From Hanleya hanleyi (taxonomy: Eukaryota; Mollusca; Polyplacophora; Lepidopleurida; Hanleyidae): a stretch of 64,000 nt of DNA. A model generated the notes under the pieces. The model was not told where the DNA came from. It was given only the letters and a program-made list of their open reading frames with translations, and ran no database searches. The DNA lies in NCBI GenBank assembly GCA_036873755.1, contig JAVTVY010020362.1:1-64000 (forward strand), written 5' to 3'. This document shows, one piece after another, positions 46,901 through 59,586 of the stretch (position 1 is its first letter; the number at the start of each line of letters is the position of its first letter). Both the position numbers and the translations under genes were made by a program.

Positions 46901-49900
46901 TCTGTACCCATGTCCATCAGGATCATTTGTACATGGCACATCTGTACCCACGTCCATCAGGATCATTTGTACATGGCACATCTGTACCCATGTCCATCAG
47001 GATCATTTGTACATGGCACATCTGTACCCATGTCCATCAGGATCATTTGTACATGGCACATCCTGTACCCACGTCCATCCCATGTGGATCATTTGTACAT
47101 GGCACATCTGTACCCATGTCCATCAGATCATTTGTACATGGCACACTGTACCACGTCCATCAGGATCATTTGTACATGGCACATCTGTACCCATGTCCAT
47201 CAGGATCATTTGTACATGGCACATCTGTACCCACGTCCATCAGGATCATTTGTACATGGCACATCTGCACCCACGTCCATCAGGATCATTTGTACATGGC
47301 ACATCTGTACCCATGTCCATCAGGGTCATTTGTACATGGCACATCTGTACCCATGTCCATCAGGATCATTTGTACATGGCACATCTGTACCCACGTCCAT
47401 CAGGATCATTTGTACATGGCACATCTGTACCCACGTCCATCAGGATCATTGTACATGGCATATCTGTACCCATGTCCATCAGGATCATTTGTACATGGCA
47501 CATCTGTACCCATGTCCATCAGGATCATTTGTTCATGGCACATCTGTACCCATGTCCATCAGGATCATTTGTACATGGCACATCTGTACCCACGTCCATC
47601 AGGATCATTTGTACATGGCACATCTGTACCCACGTCCATCAGGATCATTTGTACATGGCACATCTGTACCCACGTCCATCAGGATCATTTGTACATGGCA
47701 CATCTGTACCCATGTCCATCAGGATCATTTGTACATGGCACATCTGTACCCACGTCCATCAGGATCATTTGTACATGGCACATCTGTACCCACGTCCATC
47801 AGGATCATTTGTACATGGCACATCTGTACCCATGTCCATCAGGATCATTTGTAGATGGCACATCTGTACCCATGTCCATCAGGATCATTTGTACATGGCA
47901 CATCTGTACCCATGTCCATCAGAATCATTTGTACATGGCACATCTGTACCCATGTCCATCAGGATCATGTGTACATGGAACATCTGTACCCATGTCCATC
48001 AGGATCATGTGTACATGGCACATCTGTACCCATGTCCATCAGGATCATTTGTACATGGCACATCTGTACCCATGCCCATCAGGATCATTTGTACATGGCA
48101 CATCTGTACCCATGTCCATCAGGATCATTTGTACATGGCACATCTGTACCCATGTCCTTCAGGATCATTTGTACATGGCCGCACATCCGTACCCATGTCC
48201 ATCAGGATCATTTGTACATGGCACATCTGTACCCATGTCCATCAGGATCATTTGTACATGGCACATCTGTACCCATGTCCATCAGGATCATTTGTACATG
48301 GCACCTCTGTACCGATGTCCATCAGGATCATTTGTACATGGCACCTCTGTACCCATGTCCATCAGGATCATTTGTACATGGCACATCTGTACCCATGTCC
48401 ATCAGGATCATTTGTACATGGCACATCTTTACCCATGTCCATCAGGATCATTTGTACATGGCACATCTTTACCCATGTCCATCAGGATCATTTGTACATG
48501 GCACATCTGTACCCATGTCCATCAGGATCATTTGTACATGGCACATCTGTACCCATGTCCATCAGGATCATTTGTACAAGGCACATCTGTACCCATGTCT
48601 ATCAGGATCATTTGTACATGGCACATCTGTACCCATGTCCATCAGGATCATTTGTACATGGCACATCTGTCCATCAGGATCATTTGTACATGGCACATCT
48701 GTCCATCAGGATCATTTGTACATGGCACATCTGTACCCATGTCCATCAGGATCATTTGTACAAGGCACATCTGTACCCATGTCCATCGGGATCATTTGTA
48801 CATGGCACATCTGTACCCATGTCCATCAGGATCATTTGTACAAGGCACATCTGTACCCATGTCCATCAGGATCATTTGTACATGGCACATCTGTACCCAT
48901 GTCCATCAGGATCGTTTGTATAAGGCACATCTGTACCTATGTACATCAGGATCATTTGTACAAGGCATATCTGTATCCATGTCCATCAGGATCATTTGTA
49001 CATGGCACATCTGTACCCATGTCCATCAGGGTCATTTGTACAAGGCACATCTGTACCCATGTCCATCAGGATCATTTGTACCAGGCACATTTGTACCCAT
49101 GTCCATCAGGATCATTTGTACAAGGCACATCTGTACCCATGTCCATCAGGATCATTTGTACATGGCACATCTGTACCCATGTCCATCAGGATCATTTGTA
49201 CAAGGCACATCTGTATCCATGTCCATCAGGATCATTTGTACATGGCACATCTGTACCCATGTCCATCAGGATCATTTGTAAATGGCACATCTGTACCCAT
49301 GCCCATCAGGATCATTTGTACATGGCACATCTGTACCCATGTCCATCAGGATCATTTGTACGTGGCACATCTGTACCCATGTCCATCAGGATCATTTGTA
49401 CGTGGCACATCTGTACCCACGTCCATCAGGATCATTTGTACATGGCACATCTGTACCCATGTCCATCAGGATCATTTATACATGGCACATCTGTACCCAT
49501 GTCCATCAGGATCATTTGTACATGGCCGCACATCTGTTCCCATGTCCATCAGGATCATTTGTACATGGCCGCACATCTGTACCCATGTCCATCAGGATCA
49601 TTTGTACATGGCCGCACATCTGTACCCATGTCCATCAGGATCATTTGTACATGGCACATCTGTACCCATGTCCATCAGGATCATTTGTACATGGCCGCAC
49701 ATCTGTACCCATGTCCATCAGGATCATTTGTACATGGCACATCTGTACCCATGTCCATCAGGATCATTTGTACATGGCACATCTGTACCCATGTCCATCA
49801 GGATCATTTGTACAAGGCACATCTGTACCCATGTCCATCAGGATAATTTGTACATGGCATATCTGTACCCATGTCCATCAGGATCATTTGTACATGGCAC

Positions 49901-52703
49901 ATCTGTACCCATGTCCATCAGGATCATTTGTACAAGGCACATCTGTACCCATGTCCATCAGGATCATTTGTACATGGCCGCACATCTGTACCCATGTCCA
50001 TCAGGATCATTTGTACCAGGCACATCTGTACCCATGTCCATCAGGATCATTTGTACAAGGCACATCTGTACCCATGTCCATCAGGATCATTTGTACATGG
50101 CACATCTGTACCCATGTCCATCAGGATCATTTGTACAAGGCACATCTGTACCCATGTCCATCAGGATCATTTGTACATGGCACATCTGTACCCATGTCCA
50201 TCAGGATCATTTGTAAATGGCACATCTGTACCCATGCCCATCAGGATCATTTGTACATGGCACATCTGTACCCATGGCCATCAGGATCATTTGTACGTGG
50301 CACATCTGTACCCATGTCCATCAGGATCATTTGTACGTGGCACATCTGTACCCATGTCCATCAGGATCATTTGTACATGGCACATCTGTACCCATGTCCA
50401 TCAGGATCATTTATACATGGCACATCTGTACCCATGTCCATCAGGATCATTTGTACATGGCCGCACATCTGTTCCCATGTCCATCAGGATCATTTGTACA
50501 TGGCCGCACATCTGTACCCATGTCCATCAGGATCATTTGTACATGGCCGCACATCTGTACCCATGTCCATCAGGATCATTTGTACATGGCACATCTGTAC
50601 CCATGTCCATCAGAATCATTTGTACATGGCCGCACATCTGTACCCATGTCCATCAGGATCATTTGTACATCGCACATCTGTACCCATGTCCATCAGGATC
50701 ATTTGTACATGGCACATCTGTACCCATGTCCATCAGGATCATTTGTACAAGGCACATCTGTACCCATGTCCATCAGGATAATTTGTACATGGCATATCTG
50801 TACCCATGTCCATCAGGATCATTTGTACATGGCACATCTGTACCCATGTCCATCAGGATCATTTGTACAAGGCACATCTGTACCCATGTCCATCAGGATC
50901 ATTTGTACATGGCCGCACATCTGTACCCATGTCCATCAGGATCATTTGTACATGGCACATCTGTACCCATGTCCATCAGGATCATTTGTACATGGCACAT
51001 CTGTACCCATGTCCATCAGGATCATTTGTACATGGCATATCTGTACCCATGTCCATCAGGATCATTTGTACAAGGCACATCTGTACCCATGTCCATCAGG
51101 ATCATTTGTAAAAGGCACATCTGTACCCATGTCCATCAGGATCATTTGTACAAGGCACATCTGTACCCATGTCCATCAGGATCATTTGTACAAGGCACAT
51201 CTGTACCCATGTCCATCAGGATCATTTGTACAAGGCACATCTGTACCCATGTCCATCAGGATAATTTGTACATGGCATATCTGTGCCCATGTCCATCAGG
51301 ATCATTTACACAAGGCACATCTGTACCCATGTCCATCAGGATCATTTGTACATGGCATATCTGTACCCATGTCCATCAGGATCATTTGTACGAGGCACAT
51401 CTGTACCCATCTCCATCAGGATCATTTGTACAAGGCACATCTGTACCCATGCCCATCAGGATCATTTGTACAAGGCACATCTGTACCCATGTCCATCAGG
51501 ATCATTTGTACAAGGCACATCTGTACCCATGTCCATCAGGATCATTTGTACATGGCATATCTGTACCCATGTCCATCAGGATCACTTGTACAAGGCACAT
51601 CTGTACCCATGTCCATCAGGATCATTCGTACATGGCATATCTGTACCCATGTCCATCAGGATCATTTGTACAAGGCACATCTGTACCCATGTCCATCAGG
51701 ATCATTTGTACATGGCATATCTGTACCCATCAGGATCATTTGTACAAGGCACATCTGTACCCATGTCCATCAGGATCATTTGTACAAGGCACATCTGTAC
51801 CCATGTCCATCAGGATCATTTGTACAAGGCACATCTGTACCCATGTCCATCAGGATCATTTGTACAAGGCACATCTGTACCCATGTCCATCAGGATAATT
51901 TGTACATGGCATATCTGTGCCCATGTCCATCAGGATCATTTACACAAGGCACATCTGTACCCATGTCCATCAGGATCATTTGTACATGGCATATCTGTAC
52001 CCATGTCCATCAGGATCATTTGTACAAGGCACATCTGTACCCATGTCCATCAGGATCATTTGTACAAGGCACATCTGTACCCATGCCCATCAGGATCATT
52101 TGTGCAAGGCACATCTGTACCCATGTCCATCAGGATCATTTGTACAAGGCACATCTGTACCCATGACCATCAGGATCATTTGTACATGGCATATCTGTAC
52201 CCATGTCCATCAGGATCACTTGTACAAGGCACATCTGTACCCATGTCCATCAGGATCATTTGTACATGGCATATCTGTATCCATGTCCATCAGGATCATT
52301 TGTACATGGCATATCTGTACCCATGTCCATCAGGATCATTTGTACATGGCACATCTGTACCCATGTCCATCAAGATAATTTGTACATGGCACATCTGTAC
52401 CCATGTCCATCAGGATCATTGTACAAGGCACATCTGTACCCATGTCCATCAGGATCATTTGTACATGGCATATCTGTACCCATGTCCATCAGGATCATTT
52501 GTACATGGCATATAATCTGTACCCATGTCCATCAGGATCATTTGTACAAGGCACATCTGTACCCATGTCCATCAGGATCATTTGTACAAGGCACATCTTT
52601 ACCCATGTCCATCAGGATCATTTGTACATGGCACATCTGTACCCATGTCCATCAGGATCATTTGTACATGGCACATCTGTACCCATGTCCATCAGGATCA
52701 GTT
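43994..52703 (+). repeat. 40-bp minisatellite, about 217 copies, in C9orf72 coding intron 1
   Basis: The unit is CATCAGGATCATTTGTACAT plus GGCACATCTGTACCCATGTC. It fills 8.7 kb of the 9-kb intron between coding exons 1 and 2. Frequent variants are GTACAAGGC, CCCACGTCC and a GGCCGCACATC form with extra bases; a short 28-bp unit (GGCACATCTGTCCATCAG) occurs at 45410-45450 and 48661-48710. The unit contains no stop trinucleotide in the sense direction, so all three frames stay open for hundreds of codons. No spacers, flanking inverted repeats or transposon ends are visible. Confidence 0.97.
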
Positions 52704-52759
52704 TTCTCAAGTCACATGACTCGTCAGATGAAATTAATGATTTTTTGCTTTACAAACAG

Positions 52760-52861
52760 GATGAAGTGTTGAATGCCTTGGCCAGTTTTCGAGTTCATCT
52801 CTCGGACTTCATGTTAATGCTCACCTCACTACAAGAAATAGGACTTCCAAAGGTCATAGAT
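52760..52861 (+). CDS. C9orf72: C9orf72, coding exon 2
   Basis: 102 bp, 34 codons, phase 0 at both ends: DEVLNALASFRVHLSDFMLM and LTSLQEIGLPKVID. It corresponds to the segment of the protein ending ...LLSSMKSHSVPEEID in vertebrates. The acceptor is TTTACAAACAG and the donor GAT|GTGAGT. Confidence 0.85.
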
Positions 52862-53450
52862 GTGAGTAAAACACTTCAAAATGTTCATTATGCTTTGTTG
52901 AAAAGGCTACATTATGTCTATTGAGTAATTGTCTGTAAATTACCAACTCAGCTATGTGAATATTGAAACTTTGCATATTTTTTAAATACCCCGGAATGCT
53001 AAATGTACACATGTATGTGTCTGCTGGAACAAACCATGTAAACGGATTCTTCACAAAATATCCACCATCCATAGACACCTCTGCAGTGGAAGGGAGACTA
53101 TTCTTGTATTAGTTAGCATGACAAAGTTGCTCCCCCTGTTTTGCCAGCTACAATAACCTTAACTTTGGTGACTGAACTTTCATGTAAACGTGTTTCATTC
53201 AGGTGTAATGTGTTTATGTTACTATAAAGCCTCATATCTATCCAGACAGGCTAATCTTCTCCTGAACCTTACAAGAAAGAGAATCAGTATAATAAATACA
53301 TTGGTATAGTATCACATGGTCTGCTTGTTGTCTTGTATAAGATACAGGACTTTACCATTGTAAATGTTCTGATATTAGGCTCGCCATACATGCCATAGGT
53401 GCACATATCTCTGATATATGTATATTATATATTCTGTTGTGTAATTTCAG
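52862..53450 (+). other. C9orf72 intron 2, no other feature seen
   Basis: Ordinary AT-rich intron of about 590 bp ending in a TTGTGTAATTTCAG acceptor. Confidence 0.6.
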
Positions 53451-53579
53451 CTCAAAGAGACAGCGTTTTCTCCCTCACACACCATAGAGAGTGACTTCAT
53501 ACAGAGAGCTCTAGCCTCACATCTGATGACACTGGGCAGGAGTGTGGTCGTCGGGAAAACTTCAGACAGAATTAATTTA
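53451..53579 (+). CDS. C9orf72: C9orf72, coding exon 3
   Basis: 129 bp, 43 codons, phase 0: LKETAFSPSHTIESDFIQRA then LASHLMTLGRSVVVGKTSDR and INL. It matches the vertebrate AISSHLQTCGCSVVVG element in the cDENN region. The donor is TTA|GTGAGT. Confidence 0.9.
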
Positions 53580-55438
53580 GTGAGTACAGCAAATATAGGA
53601 TGATGCCAGGCCACTTTCAAGTATTGACTAAACTGTTTTAATAGTTACTGTACTGACACAATATCATCATAATTGTATAGATTAGTGTATACCTATTTCC
53701 ATATCGGCCCAGGTACAAATGTATCAGTCCGACACGGTAACACCCCCCCTCCATATCAACCAGGACGCCAAAGGTCTGATGGCTGATATTGTGGTCCAGG
53801 GCTGAAACAATTAGTGAACTAGTGTTGGTAATAAGTTTATCAACCATACTAAATACAACAACAATACAGGTAGTTAGCCAAGATCTATTGAATTTATCTC
53901 AAATACTTAAATAATTATAAGTTGTTTTGACATAAATCTACTAATAAACATTGATATGAACATATGAACAACGTTGTCGACAACTCAAATTGCTTCATTT
54001 CACAGTTGTTCAGTTCACCATTTTGAAGCACGTTTTTATGCACAGTTATTAATCAGTAGCAGGGTTTCGGTGGCAAAATTGAAAAAAATTCATACGGTAA
54101 AAAACTAGTTTATATGTTTACTTAGGAAAATATCCAATTTCTGAACTGAAAACTTAATTCTGGTAAAAGCTAAAACACGTAATTCAAGCAAAATTCAAGG
54201 TTTCCAAAATAGGCTAAAAATCAGCCTTCGGTCATTTCCGTTGTCGACTTCACGTTCTTCAGCAAATCGATTCTGAAATATTCCTTGGAATGCCTGCGCT
54301 GCGATGTGAGAGCCGTCAAAAGTCTGTACAATGTACTGTGATAACTTAACGGTGATAGTCCAAGGAATATATCGGCCCGAAAATAGTGCTCATCCGATGT
54401 CGATCTCCACTCGGACAGTGCAGATTTGCCATGTTTTCCATGTGAAAGTGATATCTAGAGGTTTGCCAAGAGGTAATCACAGATCTTTACTGAGATATAT
54501 TGCCAACATTATGGGCAAACTGTCACTTCAGGAAATCATAAATGGAATATATCAAATCCAAGAGAATAACTTAGAACAGTCACTGGAGGAAACCACATTG
54601 GTTTATTCAACTCAAAGCTTTCATTCATAATTTTAGTGAATATCACAAGGTTAATTCTCAGGGAAATTATTTATACTGGTAACTGGTTGCAAATGGTGGC
54701 CTGTATAATAATATGATGACAGTGGTGAGATATTTGTCAGCAAGTCTTGGATATTGTAAATTTTTGTATACATGTAGACTGGTAATTTTTTGTATTTGTG
54801 TATTAAATGTCGCACTGTGACAACTTTGTTTTGTTGGTATCCACAATGTGACATAATGTGCTGAAAATAGATGGTAAAACTTTGATCAACCAAGAATCAA
54901 AAATTGAACATGTTAAATTATCTGTTTGTTGCTTTATTTTCATAATTCAAATACATAGTGGTATTGACAGGCTCCATTGATGACCACATGGAAATTAATT
55001 TGTTTATACATTCCTTATTATGGTTGCAATATAAAAAATAAACTCAATAGAAGTCTGTCGGACGGTGACAAAAATGTAAAAATACTCAATTCAGGTGAAG
55101 AAATACTGAATTTTCAGTAAGCTTATCTGGGGGCAAAAATTTGGACTTATATGAAATCCTGAGTAGATAATTTATTACTATTACACAGAGATTATAGCTG
55201 TGCAGTTCAGCACGGTCATTTGATGGAAACAGTTAGTGGTGACTGGCCAGGAATTCAAATCGTGACACAGTTGTCTGACACAAAAAGCTGTAAACACAAA
55301 TTGTTCACTAGAAGATCGCTATTTTGTATAATTGTGATTACTTTGCTGGAAGATGATTATTTGATATAATTGTGATTACAGTCTCCATATTTTGGAGACA
55401 AATTAGGTGATTGCTGATTACGTTAGACAGGTGGCCAT
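53580..55438 (+). other. C9orf72 intron 3, left part, no gene seen
   Basis: About 1.9 kb of AT-rich intron. The segment near 54230-54400 (CGGTCATTTCCGTTGTCGAC, AGCAAATCGATTCTGAAATA) has the look of a dispersed repeat, but I cannot assign it. Short ORFs on both strands resemble nothing. Confidence 0.4.
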
Positions 55439-55442
55439 TTAA

Positions 55443-56093
55443 AGTGATCGTAAACCCTCAAGTAAAGTTTACGTAAAATGAAAGACCAATGTTGCGAACA
55501 GTATGGGAAAATATTTATTTTAATTTTTTACGATTTTATTACACAGAATAAACTGCAATTAAAGCATGGTATTCTATGGTGGTCTGTTGCAATCATATTT
55601 AGGTCCAGTGACGTCACACTGCCTTAATACTTATATTTCAAACTGTGTATGGACTTTCCAATGCGTGATTCAAGCTTAAGGTGTGTACATTTTGAGTTTC
55701 AACACAGACCCACTGTTCCAATGTGCATGTTTCACCAAAATCTGGGAGATGGTGACTCATGAGTGTCAAGTCAATTTAAATCTTGCATTTACTTTCCCAG
55801 ATTTTGGAACATGCACATTGGAACAGTGAGCCTGTGTTGAAACTCAAAATGTACACACCTTAAGCTTGAATTAAACATTGGAAAGTGCATACAAAGTTTG
55901 AAACATATGTATTAACGCAGTGTGACGTCACTGGACCTAAATATGATCGCAACAGACCACCATAGAATACCATGCTTTAATTGCAGTTTACTCTGTGTAA
56001 TAAAATCGTAAAAAATTAGAATAAATATTTTCCCACACTGTTCGCAATGATCTTTCATTTGAGGGAAACTTTACTTGAGGGTTTACGATCACT
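55443..56093. mobile_element. 651-bp palindromic MITE flanked by TTAA, in C9orf72 intron 3
   Basis: Ends AGTGATCGTAAACCCTCAAG and CTTGAGGGTTTACGATCACT, with arms of about 300 bp mirrored across a spacer at about 55745-55795. It is flanked on both sides by TTAA (55439-55442 and 56094-56097). TTAA duplication is the hallmark of piggyBac-type insertion. The arms differ by scattered substitutions, suggesting some age. No coding capacity. Confidence 0.8.
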
Positions 56094-56304
56094 TTAAGTA
56101 ATAAAGGTAATTTATTATGGAATATCAATCGGGGGTAGTTTTAGGTGGTTACTAAAGGCTGTTTATAAAAGAGGGTCGCTGAAGACAGGTTTGACTAGTT
56201 TGCTAGAAGAAGGCAGTTTGGTATAATTGTGATTAATTAGTTAGAAGATGTCTATTTGTTATAATTTGGATCAATTTCATTCTGACTGTATTTTATTTTA
56301 CCAG

Positions 56305-56421
56305 ATTATATCCACCTTAGCCTTCTTCAACAGTCCGACAGAGAGAGTTTGTTCTCGTCACGTACAGAGTCAATCCTCTTACCCCTATCACCAGGACTTG
56401 TGGGTACAGGGAATACTGCTT
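56305..56421 (+). CDS. C9orf72: C9orf72, coding exon 4
   Basis: 117 bp, 39 codons, phase 0: IISTLAFFNSPTERVCSRHV and QSQSSYPYHQDLWVQGILL. It corresponds to the vertebrate LCLFLTPAERKCSR...SGLFVQGLL segment. The acceptor is TTTTACCAG and the donor CTT|GTAAGT. The reading frame continues past this donor without a stop for about 290 codons, through the tandem repeat that follows. Confidence 0.92.
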
Positions 56422-56461
56422 GTAAGTAAACTAGTCCCTCAGTCTGTAAATACATGTAATC

Positions 56462-57246
56462 TACTCTCAGTCAGTAGTCTACTCTGTCAATCTGTCAGTA
56501 ATCTACTCTGTCAATCTGACAGTAATCTACTCTGTCAATCTGACAGAAGTCTACCATGTCTACTCTGTCAATCTGTCAGTAATCTACTCTGTCAATCTGA
56601 CAGTAATCTACTCTGTCAATCTGACAGAAGTCTACCATGTCTACTCTGTCAATCTGTCAGTAATCTACTCTGTCAATCTGACAGTAATCTACTCTGTCAA
56701 TCTGACAGAAGTCTACCATGTCTACTCTGTCAATCTGTCAGTAATCTACTCTGTCAATCTGACAGTAATCTACTCTGTCAATCTGACAGAAGTCTACCAT
56801 GTCTACTCTGTCAATCTGTCAGTAATCTACTCTGTCAATCTGACAGTAATCTACTCTGTCAATCTGACAGAAGTCTACCATGTCTACTCTGTCAATCTGT
56901 CAGTAATCTACTCTGTCAATCTGACAGAAGTCTACCATGTCTACTCTGTCAATCTGACAGTAATCTACTCTGTCAATCTGACAGAAGTCTACCATGTCTA
57001 CTCTGTCAATCTGTCAGTAATCTACTCGTCAATCTGACAGAAGTCTACCATGTCTACTCTGTCAATCTGTCAGTAATCTACTCTGTCAATCTGACAGAAG
57101 TCTACCATGTCTACTCTGTCAATCTGACAGTAATCTACTCTGTCAATCTGACAGAAGTCTACCATGTCTACTCTGTCAATCTGACAGAAGTCTACCATGT
57201 CTACTCTGTCAATCTGACAGAAGTCTACCATGTCTACTCTGTCAAT
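56462..57246 (+). repeat. 24/33-bp compound minisatellite in C9orf72 intron 4
   Basis: Units of 24 bp (AGTAATCTACTCTGTCAATC + TGTC/TGAC) and 33 bp (AGAAGTCTACCATGTCTACT + CTGTCAATCTGAC) alternate in an 81-bp higher-order pattern (24+24+33), becoming 33+24 and then pure 33 toward the right end. It begins about 40 bp after the exon 4 donor. All unit lengths are multiples of three, and the exon 4 frame stays open through it. Confidence 0.95.
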
Positions 57247-57615
57247 CACAGAGTCGGGAATGAGATATACATGTATGATATGAGAGAGAATTGAAGCAAT
57301 TTTTGCGAGAATGAAATTCTTTCCCATAATTCTTGCACATTATAGAATGAAGCTTGTTATTCATTCTATAATCAGCTTCATGTTGAGCTGGACCATCTAT
57401 ATGCATACAACTGTTCGAATTCACAATCATATAAATGGGCACTTTAAATGTAATCCTCTGAGAAAGTAACATGGAATTAAACGGAACCACTTTAGATTCA
57501 TGGTAGTAATTTCATAATCTGAAGTTAGCAAATCTTCGCAAGTGGATTGGCATTATTTTTTATTATTGGTGAATTATAGAATATTCATAGTAGCTTTGTC
57601 TGTGACGGTCTCATA
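57247..57615. other. C9orf72 intron 4, between arrays
   Basis: About 370 bp without a gene. A small hairpin, ATTATAGAATGAA with TTCATTCTATAAT, lies at about 57340-57373. Confidence 0.5.
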
Positions 57616-59374
57616 TTTCTTCCAGGGTTCGGCCGGTGTAGTAGACATTCCAACCATGTCTGTATAATAATTGTCTCATATTCCTTTCAGGGCTCAGCTG
57701 GTGTATTAGACATTGCGGCCATGTCTGTATAATGACTGTCTTCTGTATTCCTTCCAGGGTTCGGGTGGTGTATTAGACATTCCAGCCATGTCTGTATAAT
57801 AATTGTCTCATATTCCTTTCAGGGCTCAGCTGGTGTATTAGACATTGCGGCCATGTCTGTATAATGACTGTCTCCTGTATTCCTTCCAGGGTTCGGGTGG
57901 TGTATTAGACATTCCAGCCATGTCTGTATAATAATTGTCTCCTATTCCTTCCAGGGCTCGGGTGGTGTATTAGACATTCCAGCCATGTCTGTATAATAAT
58001 TGTCTCATATTCCTTTCAGGGCTCAGCTGGTGTATTAGACATTCCGGCCATGTCTGTATAATGACTGTCTTCTGTATTCCTTCCAGGGTTCAGGTGGTGT
58101 ATTAGACATTCCAGCCATGTCTGTATAATAATTGTCTCCTATTCCTTCCAGGGCTCGGGTGGTGTATTAGACATTCCAGCCATGTCTGTATAATAATTGT
58201 CTCATATTCCTTTCAGGGCTCAGCTGGTGTATTAGACATTCCGGCCATGTCTGTATAATGACTGTCTTCTGTATTCCTTCCAGGGTTCAGGTGGTGTATT
58301 AGACATTCCAGCCATGTCTGTATAATAATTGTCTCCTATTCCTTCCAGGGCTCGGGTGGTGTATTAGACATTCCAGCCATGTCTGTATAATAATGTCTCC
58401 TGTATTCCTTCCAGGGCTCAGGTGGTGTATTAGACATTCCAGCCATGTCTGTATAATGGCTGTCTCCTATTCCTTCCAGGGCTCAGACTTTCCAGCCATA
58501 TCTGTATAATAATGTCTCATATTCCTTCCAGGGTTCGACTGGTGTATTAGACATTCCAGCCATGTCTGTATAATGGCTGTCTCCTGTATTCCTTCCAGGG
58601 CTCGGGTGGTGTATTAGACATTCCAGCCATGTCTGTATAATGACTGTCTCCTATTCCTTCCAGGGCTCGGGTGGTGTATTAGACATTCCAGCCATGCCTG
58701 TATAATGGCTGTCTCCTGTATTCCTTCCAGGGCTCCGGTGGTGTATTAGACATTCCAGCCATGTCTGTATAATGGCTGTCTCCTGTATTCCTTCCAGGGC
58801 TCGGGTGGTGTATTAGACATTCCAGCCATGCCTGTATAATGGCTGTCTTCTGTATTCCTTCCAGGGCTTGGGTGGTGAATCAGATTTCCAGCCATATCTG
58901 TATAATGACTGTCTCCTGTATTCCTTCCAGGGTTCGACTGGTGCATTAGACATTCCAGCCATGTCTGTATAATGGCTGTCTCCAGTGTTCCTTCCAGGGC
59001 TTGGGTGGTGAATCAGACTTTCCAGCCGTATCTGTATAATGACTGTCTCCTGTATTCCTTCCAGGGTTCGGCTGGTGTATTAGACTTTCAAGCCATATCT
59101 GTATAATGACTGCCTCCTGTATTCCTTCCAGGGTTCGGCTGGTGTATTGGACTTTCAAGCCATATCTGTATAATGACTGTCTCCTGTATTCCTTCCAGGG
59201 TTTGGCTGGTGTATCAGACTTTCCAGCCATATCTCCTTTCAGAGTTAGGCTGGTGTACTAGACATTCCAGCCATATCTGTATAATGACTGTCTCCTGTAT
59301 TCCTTCCAGGGTTCAGGTGGTATATTAGACATTCCAGCCATATCTATATAATGACTGTCTCCTATTCCTTCCAG

Positions 59375-59586
59375 GTAGCCGAGTGGTCTAAGGCGCTTCG
59401 CTGGTGACCGCTAGCCTCACACCGCTGAATCGGCACGGGTTCGAGCCCAGCTGGTCCATGTGTGAAAGTTTGTCAGTTACTTGCCGAAGGGTGGTGCTCC
59501 GGCTTCCTCCACCAACGAAAATGACTGTCACCATATGAGTGAAACAAACTTGAGTGTGACATTAAGCCAAATTCCCTCCCTCCCTC
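59375..59586 (+). mobile_element. tRNA-derived SINE inserted in the acceptor array
   Basis: The tRNA-like head GTAGCCGAGTGGTCTAAGGC has an A box (TAGCCGAGTGG, 59376-59386) and a B box (GGTTCGAGCC, 59438-59447), as in Leu/Ser-type tRNAs. A conserved central part follows (GGCTTCCTCCACCAACGAAA, GAGTGAAACAAACTTGAGTG), widespread in mollusc SINEs, with a CCCTCCCTCC tail. The 8-bp target duplication CCTTCCAG lies at 59367-59374 and 59587-59594. The tRNA part is not a functional tRNA gene because its body is extended and imperfect. Confidence 0.88.

Noticed and set aside
43984..52166. ORFs of up to 1171 codons over the 40-bp array as protein-coding genes
   Set aside because: They overlap in all three frames, encode the same peptide in rotation, have no proper start context and lie inside a C9orf72 intron. 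They follow from a stop-free repeat unit.
43994..52703. CRISPR-like array
   Set aside because: Units are contiguous with no unique spacers, and the sequence is eukaryotic; it is a minisatellite.
43994..52703. Direct homology with the human GGGGCC expansion
   Set aside because: The unit length, base composition and exact intron are different. Only the gene is shared, so the similarity is an analogy.
56248..57294. A stand-alone 348-codon gene
   Set aside because: It begins in intron sequence and contains C9orf72 exon 4 followed by the tandem repeat. It is an exon plus read-through.
59375..59450. A tRNA gene (A and B boxes, GTGGTCTAAGGCGC)
   Set aside because: The body is too long between boxes, the 3' part continues into SINE sequence with a tail and target duplication; it is the tRNA-derived head of a SINE.
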